Shown here: piece by piece, positions 11,076 through 20,897 of the stretch
Numbering within the stretch: position 1 is the stretch's first letter
How the letters are laid out: the number at the start of each line of letters is the position of its first letter
Assembly (NCBI GenBank): GCA_902805475.1
Contig: CADCSX010000007.1
Coordinates: 744,001 to 808,000, forward strand
Origin: Entonaema liquescens
Lineage: Eukaryota > Ascomycota > Sordariomycetes > Xylariales > Xylariaceae
DNA length: 64,000 nt
Direction of reading: 5' to 3'
Notes under the pieces: model-generated
The model's input: only the letters and a program-made list of their open reading frames with translations
Database searches by the model: none
Told to the model about the DNA's origin: nothing
Program-made: the position numbers and the translations under genes

Positions 11076-11500
11076 CGCAAGGTTGCAATATATAGCCTAA
11101 AGGGGAATAGGGGGTTGTCTGGAATCTGGGGTAAACAGTCTCTACATATAATCGACCCCACTTCCCCAACGCCGAGATCCATGGTAGACACGAGTCTATA
11201 GTTACATATGCGAAGTTCTTCTATTTACACGTATTCTCATATGCCTATTTTGGAGTCGTAGCATAACTGCCGATCGAGTGAAGATCGTGCCAGCTTCTCC
11301 ACACCTTAAATAGTCTAGTTAGTTTAACTGTACCACGCGGTGATCGGGTTATTCGACACGGCCGGTATCTCGAATCGGCTCCGTCTGTAAGCCAGAGTTT
11401 ATGGCCTACGTTGTATTTCACATGGGGATCATAACGTCCCTGAGCGAGGTTCTCCAACCCAATAGTATCCTCTTAATTACTAACTAGATAGTTTCCAATC
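11076..11500. other. Intergenic between SnoaL-like and oxygenase genes
   Basis: It probably holds the 3' UTR of the upstream gene and the promoter of the oxygenase. No gene or distinctive repeat is seen. Confidence 0.4.
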
Positions 11501-13457
11501 ATGGCGCATCTCGAAGCTATCGCCTCTGAAGTATCGCTATACCCGTACAGCAATGGGAAGAGAACGGGAAGTCGGGTTAAATTCCCGGACACCGTGGCAT
11601 TCTCGTCCATGAACAAACCCTCGCGTTTTGAGGGAGATATAGTCGATCTCGAAGTCACAGGGGAGATCCCTCGCGATATCAATGGGACGTTCTACCGTGT
11701 GCAGCCGGTGAGTGGGAAACATCATAGTATAACTTAATTGTTAATGGGGAATTAGGACCATAGATTCCCACCTATCTTTGAAGATGATATTCATTTCGTA
11801 AGTTATCTCTTGACATGCCTTCATAGCATAGCCGCTGATTTGGGCATTGATAGAATGGAGATGGTATGTAAAGTAAAGGGGTCATCCAGACCTCAACTTC
11901 GTCCCTGGGAACGAAATTTTTAGCTTATTTAATGGCGCAAATCAATAGGCAGTGTCACAGCTATCCGGATTAAGGATGGGCACGCCGACTTTAAACAGCG
12001 GTATGTGCGGACGGATAAGTTCTTGAAGGAGGAAGAGGCACGACAGAGCCTATTTGGGCGGTACCGTAACCCCTATACGGACAACGAAAGTGTCAAGGGC
12101 GTAATCCGAACCGTCAGCAATACCAACGTCACATTCTGGCGAGGCATGCTACTAGCAAGCAAAGAAGACGGCCCGCCGTTTGCCATGGACCCGGTCACAC
12201 TAGAAACTATCGGACGGTACGACTTCGAGGGCCAGATCACAGCCCCGACGTTCACCGCACACCCCAAGTTCGACCCGGACACCGGCGAGATGCTGTGCTT
12301 TGCGTACGAGGCTGGGACCACGGGCCACGATTGCGAGGCCGACGTTGTGACGTGGACTATTAACGCCGACGGCATCAAGACCGAGGAGCTCTGGTTCAAG
12401 GCGCCGTTTGCCGGCATGATTCACGACTGTGGCGTTTCGAAGAATTATACGGTGCTGCCGCTCACTCCGCTGAAAATGTCCCTCGAGCGTCTCAAGGCCG
12501 GGGGGAATAAGTTCGCTTGGGATCCGAATGAAGACCAGGTCTACGGCATTGTCCCAAGACGAGGCGGTAAGCCGGAGGACGTGAAATGGTTCCGAGCTGA
12601 TAACGGTAAATATCTGGAGGACGTACCTCGCTTAGTAGCCATCTAACTTTTATCCAGGGTTCCACGGGCACATAGCCGGGTGCTACGAGAACGAAGACGG
12701 GCACATCGTCTTCGACCTGACCGTGGCCGACGGCAACGTATTCTTCTGGTTCCCGCCCGACGGCGAGAAACCCGACCTTGCCGGGCGCCAGCGTCTCAGC
12801 AGCCCGACGTGCCGGTGGGTCTTCGACCCTTCCGCGCCGTCGGGCACGCGCGTCAAGGCTTCCGTCGAGTGGGCGACGAGCGGGGAGTTCTCGCGCATCG
12901 ACGACCGGTACGTGACGAAGAAGTACGAGCACTTCTGGCAGCTACGCGTGGACCCGACGCGGCCGTACGACTTCGCGCGCTGCGGCCCGCCTGCCGGCGG
13001 CCTGTTCAACTGCATGGCGCACTACACGTGGGACCCGAGCGACGAGCGCAAGATCGGCCGCGAGGACGTGTATTTCGCGGGGCCGACGGCGACGTTCCAG
13101 GAGCCGGTGTTTATCCCGCGGGAGGGCGGGAAGGAGGGCGAGGGGTATCTCGCTGCGCTGAAGAATAACCTCGATGAGCTGCGCAACGACGTGGTGATTT
13201 GGGATGCGCTGGACCTGGCTAAGGGGCCGCTGGCGACGTTGCACTTGCCGCTGAGGCTGAGACTGGGGTTCCATGGGAACTTTGTTGATCATTGTGATAT
13301 TGAGGCGTGGCAGGAGCGGCGAAAGGGGGAGTTGGGCCCGGTGCAGCCTGCGAAGGAGCCGCTGCCGTGGCAGAAGGCGTTTGTGGCGAATGGGAATGGG
13401 GGCCAGAGCAATGGCGTAAATGGTGCGACGAATGGTCATGTGAATGGATCTTCGTGA
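11501..13457 (+). CDS. Carotenoid oxygenase / stilbene-cleaving dioxygenase family (RPE65 family)
   Basis: Members are non-heme Fe(II) beta-propeller dioxygenases that cleave C=C bonds of carotenoids, apocarotenoids or stilbenes. Five exons: 11501-11707, 11756-11797, 11854-11863, 11949-12605 and 12658-13457, giving 571 aa. Candidate iron-ligand His segments are all present: TAHPKFDP, MIHDCGVSKNYTVLPLTP, GFHGHIAGCYE and, near the C-terminus, FHGNFVDH. The N-terminal EVTGEIPRDINGTFYRVQP block is characteristic. Exon 3 is only 10 nt and supplies the conserved NGDG. Exon 5 is strikingly GC-rich. The protein ends in an Asn/Gly low-complexity tail (NGNGGQSNGVNGATNG). Substrate cannot be assigned; resveratrol/lignostilbene and apocarotenoid cleavage are both possible. 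Confidence 0.9.
11854..11863 (+). other. 10-nt micro-exon in the oxygenase gene
   Basis: It is flanked by GATAG on the left and GTATGT on the right. It encodes NGD plus the first base of the next Gly codon, completing the family's DDIHFNGDGSV block. Confidence 0.7.
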
Positions 13458-13839
13458 GAGGATACTAAGACCGTAAATCTGTATACCTGAATTGGAGTTT
13501 CGCAAGTCTATATAAATCAGTTTGAACACTAAGATGTTTCCTGGGTAGTATCAACGAAGAGATGCTACGTTGGGTTTCTCTTTGGGCTCCAGTCAGGTAC
13601 CGTACAAGAACCTTTGGACATCATTGGCCAAGGCTACCCATTCGATTCCTTAAAGAGTATATACCAAGTCTTTGCTGGGCCTCTATTCGTCCCTATTATT
13701 GGGGAAATATCAGCGGTCCGTATATCATTACACTTTTGAGATTCTAGTCTCTGTATAGGTTGCTATTAACTAATATTCATTATACATATACACATAAGTG
13801 TATCTATCTTCCTAACGCATAAGCTCACAGGAGGTACTA
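13458..13839. other. Convergent intergenic region
   Basis: It probably contains the 3' UTRs of the oxygenase (+) and the APH-fold gene (-). Nothing else is seen. Confidence 0.4.
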
Positions 13840-14928
13840 TTAACAACATACTTTCCTAGACAGAAATCCGCGTATGAATGCAACAGGTGAGTCCATAAAT
13901 GGACGGAAAGACCGCAGCCTTCGAGATTGTATTCCTGAACCAGACAGTAGAAAAGCATCCAGTCTTTCGATTTCCCCATCATCCTTCCCCTCTTCTACAG
14001 TACGATCTAATTTACCGTCATCAAAAGCGATGCCATGCCACAAGAATATACCTAGTATCTGCGCTTTTCGTATAAGCGCAACACGTCTAGTGTTTCGTGA
14101 TAACTCGGGAAGACTAGAAAGAAGCTCTGCCCAGAATAAATTACGTAGGTGTTTAGCTTCGGGATAATAGACGAAATGGCCGTCCTTGTCTTCCCCGAGC
14201 AGCTCCTGTAAGCCATACATACCAACTCCAAAAGGTAGGTATTCGGCCTCAGCCCAATCCAGTAAGCCCGACAACTTCCCAGATTCGGGGCACACCATTA
14301 CATTGGAAGGCAAGAAATCGCCATGACTCAATGTCCACGGAAGGGCCTCGATGTCCGGCAGGTCTGCGAGGACAGACTTTGCGAGGACACGAAAACGAAT
14401 GGGGAGATTCTTGGCCATTAGCTCTATCCGCCAGCGTAGCGAAGAGCCCACCATTCTTTTCTCCCCTACATCTCCTTGGTTTATTGCGTGACCCCAGCTG
14501 GTTGCTTGTAGATGCGCGAAGTCTCGCACAATCTGCTCTCGCATCGATCTCGCATATAAAGCCTTGGTTTCGGCACGAAGATCCGCCAAGGAGACCCCTG
14601 ATATCCTTCTCATGGAGAAAACATAAAGACCCGTGCTTTCTAGCTCCCCGAGGAACTCCGTTTTGGGAGCTAGAGATCCGAATATCTCGCAGGCTGCATT
14701 GGTGATACTAATGTCAAGCTTATGGGCCAATGGCCTGAACTGGATGACTATTCCATCTCCGACAAAAATCGTGTACGAGCAATAACCCTGGAACGGGGCA
14801 GGCCGAGCAGGCTCGGAATATCGATCTCTTACGAATGTGTCACAATCATATCTGACGCTTGCCGGCAACTTGCAGCGATCGAAAAATGGCGCGAACGAGA
14901 CGCCCGAATCTTTAGGTTCGCCCGCCAT
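13840..14928 (-). CDS. APH-fold phosphotransferase family protein
   Basis: This is a single-exon, 362-aa member of the aminoglycoside-phosphotransferase/choline-kinase fold, a large fungal family of mostly uncharacterised small-molecule kinases. The catalytic Brenner-like motif is LSHGDFLPSNVMV (HGD...N) around residues 215-227, and the metal-binding Asp is in GLLDWAEAEYLPFG. The N-lobe (GIVIQFRPLAHKLDISI) has a weak Lys region. The start follows a normal leader and no frame damage is seen. It is convergent with the oxygenase, and nothing shows they work together. Antibiotic resistance should not be inferred from the family name. Confidence 0.87.
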   Translation of the reverse strand: MAGEPKDSGVSFAPFFDRCKLPASVRYDCDTFVRDRYSEPARPAPFQGYCSYTIFVGDGIVIQFRPLAHKLDISITNAACEIFGSLAPKTEFLGELESTGLYVFSMRRISGVSLADLRAETKALYARSMREQIVRDFAHLQATSWGHAINQGDVGEKRMVGSSLRWRIELMAKNLPIRFRVLAKSVLADLPDIEALPWTLSHGDFLPSNVMVCPESGKLSGLLDWAEAEYLPFGVGMYGLQELLGEDKDGHFVYYPEAKHLRNLFWAELLSSLPELSRNTRRVALIRKAQILGIFLWHGIAFDDGKLDRTVEEGKDDGEIERLDAFLLSGSGIQSRRLRSFRPFMDSPVAFIRGFLSRKVCC

Positions 14929-15425
14929 GGTGTTTGCTCACCGGATAGTTACATGTGAGAAGACCAACATGATGTAACAAGAAGACTTCGAGAACGAGAC
15001 GTGCTTCAACTCATACTTATATAGATACCTTATATGAGAGATATAGGTAGAGGAACTGTTTACTTAGCAGTTCGGCACGGTACCATGCGGAAGAATAACA
15101 GGATGAGGGGTAAAGGGAAGTGAGTCGAGGTTAGCTGATAAGACGATTCAGCCACGCCGGACCCTCGTGACCATTATGTAACTGTTGGAGGAGCTCGACC
15201 GGGAGATCCCCCACGCGTCGCATATGCAAACACTCTCGAAGGATCCAACTATTACTTGCAGCGCATGGCGTGAAGCCGAGAATGATTGGCCAGGCTAGTG
15301 AATATCGGATGCACGACCAGAGCGGTTATGCATGTCAGAACGGATCGTTGGTTCTACATCTGGAACAAGATGCATAGGTCCTGAACCGATGTTCTCTGAG
15401 TTACTTTGGACCCTTTTTTAGTAAA

Positions 15426-15998
15426 TGTTGGGGAATAATTTGACAATGAGCAGTGTGACTGCTACTGTGCCTTTAGGATGAGGCTGTTAGGCTGAGATGA
15501 GACGGCTGAGCTCAGCGAAGTTAAGGCAATATCTCTAATATTGCTTAGGCAGATGAGCTAACCAGATATTGGATAATGGTCGCTTGACTTACATGAGCAA
15601 TATTGTTGGTGTCTAGGTAACTTGTCTGACTGGGTGAAGTGTCAAAAGAATACGAGTGCTATGTTCCCTGGGGAATGTAATTGTACTTTACATAATATGG
15701 GTATTTGAAATGAGAGGTTATTTTTAATAGTTTACGCAAAGTTAGTTAAGAGTGTCTTTGACTTAAAAGTTGACTTAAAAGTTGACTTAAAAGTTGACTA
15801 AAGAGAGAATATTGAATTTCTTTTTTATATTAGTGCATTATGTATGACTTTTATGGATATATCGATATTATGCATATATATTAATAACTGCCGAGAGAGA
15901 GGCTGGCTCTATCATTCGATCTTACTTGCTATTATTATCATAACTATTGATCTATATAAACAGGGGATGCACTCGGTGTAAACTGCAATTAGGTAACA
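15426..15998. mobile_element. Candidate solo LTR of a retrotransposon
   Basis: It begins TGTTGGGG and ends TAACA, so the termini are the inverted TGTT...AACA usual for LTRs. The 5-bp flanks are GTAAA (15421-15425) and GTATA (15999-16003), a target-site duplication with one mismatch. The body is AT-rich, with TATATAAAC near the right end. No internal coding region is adjacent. The call rests on termini and flanks only. Confidence 0.4.
15759..15800. repeat. 12-bp tandem repeat TGACTTAAAAGT
   Basis: Three exact copies (15759-15794) and a partial fourth, inside the candidate LTR. Confidence 0.9.
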
Positions 15999-16642
15999 GT
16001 ATAGGTAATTTGCGAATGTTTTCATGTGTTAACAATAAATGTCAAGCTTGTCGGTAACTGCCAAATCCAGCCATTGATGTCATGTCCTTCGATCTAGAAG
16101 CGTTCGGGTTCGTAGCACTTACACAACATATTGAATTCTTCGTTACCACGTACGGTATGGCCGATTATCCTAGAATACGTCATACCATACACAAATATCC
16201 AAGAAGGTAACTACACCTCATCTAATACCTTCCGCACTTGAAGAACATTCGGTTAGGAGGTAGTTTCTCAAATCTAGGTACATCTAAGTAGGCGCCTTCT
16301 CTATTTACAGCAATGGCTCTGCTAATCGGGTGTGACCTTCCTTCGCTCATCATATGGGTGCAGTTGAGGTTGCCAGGGGGCTTAGTTAGGTGTTACTTGT
16401 TGCCTTTGAGTTTGGCCCCCCTTAAGGTGGAATCTCTTCTAGTAACACGATACTCAATACATAAACAGCCTTACAGCCGTCTGTCTCTTATAAGACTCGA
16501 TAGTCGACTCTGGCAACGGGTTTATATAGAATCTTCAATATCAATTTCTCATGCTACCTTTCATACCTAATAATTAGTTTGTATTCGGTCAAAGTCAGTC
16601 TTGAGTATTTACACAAACCTTACGAATCAATCTCCTTTTATC

Positions 16643-18751
16643 ATGAAGAAACGTATTATCGTTTGTTGCGACGGAACTTGGCAGAATTCGTACAACATGT
16701 GCAAACCATACATAGCTGAAGAAAATACTGACATGATTCAGGGACAATGGCTACGTCAAGCCGACTTCCTCCAATCCTGTGCCGACCCTCCAGATTCCGT
16801 CGAATGTAACACGCATCTCCAGAGCTTTCAAGAGGGGTTGTTCTAATGGCACATTCCAAATTGTCTACTATCAGTCCGGCGTCGGCTCTAGAGCAGGCGT
16901 CGTCGACCGAGTTTTAGGTGGTGCATTTGGAATCGGCATAGCAGAGGTCGGTCTAGATGCTTTTCTTGTAAGTTAGAGACTAACATGAGTCCAGAATATT
17001 CGCGAAGCCTATGCCTATATCTGCGCGAACTACGTTGACGGGGATGAAATCGTACTTGTCGGTTTCAGCCGTGGAGCTTTCACCGCGAGATCCATCGGCG
17101 GAATGATATCGGATTTGGGGTTGCTAACCCGTGAGGGCATGGAATTCTTCTATCCAGTCTTCAAGGACATGCAGAACTGGATGAACCCCAATTATAAAGA
17201 CCAATTCCCGCAGGTGCCCTTCCCAAATAAGCCAAAGGGGCCTCATGCCGCCGACGAGTATCGGGACATGCTTGTTAAGGTATGGCATTGATAAAGTTCC
17301 TCATGGGTCTTGCAATTGCTAACTAGTAATAGAATGGGTACACCCGGGTACGCCAAGATAAAGGCAAAGGAGATTTGATTAAGGTCAAAGCCATTGGTAT
17401 GACTAGCAATCGTGATAAACTGACTGGGGACAACGAAGACTTACCATTGCGATAGGTGTATGGGATACAGTCGGCTCGCTAGGTATTCCCCAGGGGAAGA
17501 TGAGAGAGTTTTTTGCTCGACTCGGTCTCAAATGGCGCAGTCAGGAATAAGTCTCACCAACCTTACACTACTTCGCTTATTAACTGACAATGGTATACAT
17601 ACCGGTTTTATAATACCAGACTGTCTAACAAGATCGAACATGGATTTCACGCCCTCGCACTAGACGAAACCCGCGGCCCGTTTAGCCCGACACTATGGGA
17701 GCGACAACCAGAGTATCGGGATAGTTCGGATCTTCGACAAGTCTGGTTTCCTGGTAGTCATGGAAACGTGGGAGGTGGTTGGGCTGATCAAGGCGTTTCT
17801 AATATAACCCTTGCTTGTCAGTTCCCCCCTTTTCCATATAGGAGTTAACGCTTATTTGCATAAATAGGGATGATGGATCAACTCTCTTCCGTCGGGTGTG
17901 AATTCGTAGACGACGCCCTTGAGAGACTCTACGATCGCAATGTGAGATATTATCACAGTTTGAAGCCGGAAAAAACAAAACGCGAGAGACTTGCCAGCTC
18001 CTCTTGTGGATGCTGCGGGGCCATACGTCAGAAAGAGCCCCTACCTTGGGCAGCAATGCCTATATTCCATCCGAACAAACCTGTTCGTCCGTGGTCCCTG
18101 CATAGCATCCAAGCGGTGAAGAGCCCAATTTATGACCTCGCTGGACGCGTTACTCGTTCGCCTGGCATGTACAAGAAAATGAATCCCGATCATGGACGAC
18201 CGACACGTGCCTTTCTTAAGGACACGAATGAGCGCATCCACAGCTCGGTGCGCGTCCGCCTTGCTTGCGAGGGTTTAGGACTCAACGACTCAAAGATTTG
18301 GGAATGCCCTGCCTTGTTACGGGTGTGGCGTCCTCGTCGCGTGGCTCAAAGTTTTCCCGACCCTGTACCTCAAGATGCTAGTTGGGGACCGAAAACTAAT
18401 GGTAATGCTAGAGGGCAACGATCCAACAACATTAACGGTAGCAGTGCTGCTACTAAAAAGGTTATTTATGACGCAGATGAAAACGAAAGTATAACCACAC
18501 AAGAAGTCAGTTTTTCTCAAGAAGCACGGTGGGTTTGGGAGTATATAGGTCCCGAGGTGGGTGCTCCGTATGTTCGGACGATGGTAGAGGAGAACGTAGG
18601 TCCGTGGGAAAGGCATTTGCTGGAATTATCCACCGGCAAAGTACACGTCTACGAGTATGCAGAAGCTCAGGACGTTGATGAGATCAAAGCTTTTGTGAAG
18701 AAGTCGAAAAAGTCGAAGAAGGGAAAGGAGGCGAATAAATTGACTCCGTAA
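16643..18751 (+). CDS. DUF2235 alpha/beta-hydrolase (Tle1-like) protein
   Basis: The DUF2235 fold is the catalytic domain shared with bacterial Tle1 phospholipase effectors; fungal members are intracellular hydrolases of unknown substrate. Seven exons: 16643-16689, 16742-16946, 16995-17279, 17333-17396, 17456-17546, 17599-17816 and 17868-18751, giving 597 aa. The N-terminus is MKKRIIVCCDGTWQNSDNG. Catalytic elements are the nucleophile GFSRGAFTAR, the Asp in AIGVWDTVGSLG and the His in GSHGNVGGGW. Five introns are GT-AG. The joint between exons 5 and 6 only works as an AT-AC intron (17547-17598). The C-terminus has an unusual lysine-rich end (KKSKKSKKGKEANK). All catalytic motifs are intact. 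Confidence 0.88.
17547..17598 (+). other. Probable AT-AC intron in the DUF2235 gene
   Basis: It begins ATAAGT and ends GGTATAC, 52 nt long, with ATTAACTGAC as a branch region. Joining CAG GA to A TAC CGG gives QEYRFYNTRLSNKIEH, the family core. Without removal the frame meets TAA at once. The donor is a normal GTAAGT with G changed to A, so a U2-type AT-AC intron is the natural reading. Confidence 0.65.
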
Positions 18752-19205
18752 AAATGATGAGGGATAAGGATAACCCGTAACAGACGGGAACACTGTTGGC
18801 TAGATAGCATTTCTTGGCGTTAGTATCGATAGTCCGTAGTTTTTCTGAACATTGGTTTTATCTCCGATCACAGTAGCACGATTCAATATTCTGCTCAAAC
18901 TCGAATTTGATATATGCGCAGTATTCCATTCTCAAAAGTCAAAAGTCTTTAATATTGGCTTAACTATTTGAGAAGTGACATAAGTCTTATAAGTTGTGTT
19001 GTGTTGAGCTCAGTGCGTCACGTGAGAATAGGCAACGAATTAAACGAATAGTCTAGGTAGACAAGAATTTGACCATCTCTGAGAGACATCTCTCAGATAC
19101 GATTCACTTGTCAACATCATCTTCTTTGATTTTCTGATCAAGAGAGAACCTGATTTCATATTCGCGCCGTATTTTTCATATATTACCTTCACAGCTCTGG
19201 TAGAT
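18752..19205. other. Intergenic between DUF2235 gene and ARL2
   Basis: It contains a CACGTG E-box-like site at 19019-19024 upstream of ARL2. No gene is seen. Confidence 0.35.
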
Positions 19206-20063
19206 ATGCTATCTATTCTTCGAAAGGCGCGGCTAAAGGATAAGGAGATGAGGATCCTTATGCTGTAAGTTTGATACTTCTTGAACCCCGTAATTTTCAG
19301 GTGGGTTAGTTGGGCTGATGACAAGGGGAATAGGGGCTTAGATAATGCGGGCAAGACTACGATCGTCAAGAAGGTAATGAATGAGGATGTCAATACGGTC
19401 AGCCCGACCTTGGGCTTTATTATCAAGACGATTGATTATGAGGGGTGAGTCTCGGGTGTTTTTCTCTCTATATCCCGTCTTGGCTGTTATGATGAAGGAT
19501 ATTAACATTTCGATAGGTATAAACTGAACATTTGTAAGTCGAGCTAAGCGCTGATTGATTGATTAATCATCTATGATGGAAACGCGTGGGGGGGCTAACG
19601 CATTGGTGATTAAATGGAAATAGGGGATGTTGGTGGCCAGAAGACGCTCCGATCATATTGGCGTAACTACTTCGAAAAGACGGATGCCCTTATATGGGTC
19701 GTCGATGCGACAGACCGACTAAGAATAGATGACTGTCGAGAAGAACTCCACGGATTACTGCAAGAAGAGGTTCGTACATTCATACCTTTTACTACTTTAT
19801 GGATTGATTGGTAAGAGTGATAAAATGGCTGACAGAAACATGGTACATAGCGTCTCTCGGGAGCCTGTTTGCTAATATTCGCCAATAAGACCGATGTACA
19901 GGGTTGCATGGATGAGACTGAGATACTGGAAGGACTCCGGCTCGAAGCTATTAGAACACATCGGTGGCATATCCTACGATGCAGTGCTATGACAGGAGAG
20001 AATCTAAAGGAGGGTTTGGCGTGGGTGGTTGAGGACGCCAAAGCGAGATTGTTCTTGTATTAA
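19206..20063 (+). CDS. ARL2: ARL2-type small GTPase (yeast Cin4/fission yeast Alp41)
   Basis: Arl2 is an Arf-like GTPase that works with tubulin-folding cofactors in tubulin assembly. Five exons: 19206-19264, 19334-19444, 19517-19533, 19624-19769 and 19851-20063, giving 181 aa, the usual length. Motifs: P-loop GLDNAGKT, switch I SPTLGFIIKT, switch II DVGGQ, NKTD for guanine recognition and CSAMTG. The N-terminus MLSILRKARLKDKEMRIL matches the Arl2 amphipathic helix and has no Gly2, so no N-myristoylation is expected. Exon 3 is only 17 nt (YKLNI). All introns are GT-AG. Confidence 0.95.
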
Positions 20064-20897
20064 TGGGTATGAGTAGAGATAAACACATGATATTATGTCG
20101 ACGCATACAACATAAGAATTATACGAAACGCGATGTGACAGATTGATGATGAAAGCCTTTTTTGTTATTTATCAATTTGCCTATTACAAACAGTACGAAT
20201 TCGGGGTTGAAAGTTGACGATTGGTTCGGTTTACAGTTCGACTTACAAACAACACAACATTTGTAGGGCGCATTGACGCTAACCCTTAAATGGATCAATA
20301 TCCACAAAGTTTCTAGGTCAGTTTCATCATTTTGGTGCGTTGTCGGGCACCGGGCAGCCAGATGCCAGGCGGCTAGTCTCCGCTGGGGTTATCGGGCGGG
20401 CTTCGTAATTGGTTCTGGATTAAACTCGGTGGGCATCATTTTGATCGCACCTCGCACAAGCTGACAAGGAAACGGCGGCCTACAGGGATTTAGACGATGA
20501 CAGCCGGAGAAACCAGAGTCCACTTTGGACTTGCCTTTCCGCAGTTGTTAAAGCAACTTTTTGTTTACCGTAAACTCTCGTAACTTGATTCATATTAGAG
20601 TCCTTTTGACTTTCTCATATACATGTATGATTTGGACTGTTTAACTAGATATTTTATTAGGCTTAGTTCCTAATTAGGCACAGCTTCACATACACTAAGC
20701 GATAAGAAACAACCTTTCTTGTTATTTTCCTTCCTTTTTTAAATACGGCCTCTACCCAACTCCGTGCCCGCATCCGAAGAGAACGGTGTAAACAAAAATA
20801 TCTATCTACCTACCCTTATCCCTTCCCCCCTACGTGTTGTGCCGTAAACTGTCTGCATTTCGCATTGATCCTTGGGATCTACCGGTAAAAAGTAAAA
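20064..20897. other. Intergenic, promoter of DUF4045-gelsolin gene
   Basis: It is AT- and pyrimidine-rich toward the right end, as fungal promoters often are. No gene is seen. Confidence 0.4.

Larger units (their letters stand above)
14929..16642. other. AT-rich intergenic region with candidate solo LTR
   Basis: It holds the promoter of the APH-fold gene at its left end, then an AT-rich part with a candidate solo LTR (15426-15998) and a 12-bp tandem repeat. The right end is the DUF2235 promoter. No gene is seen. Confidence 0.4.
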
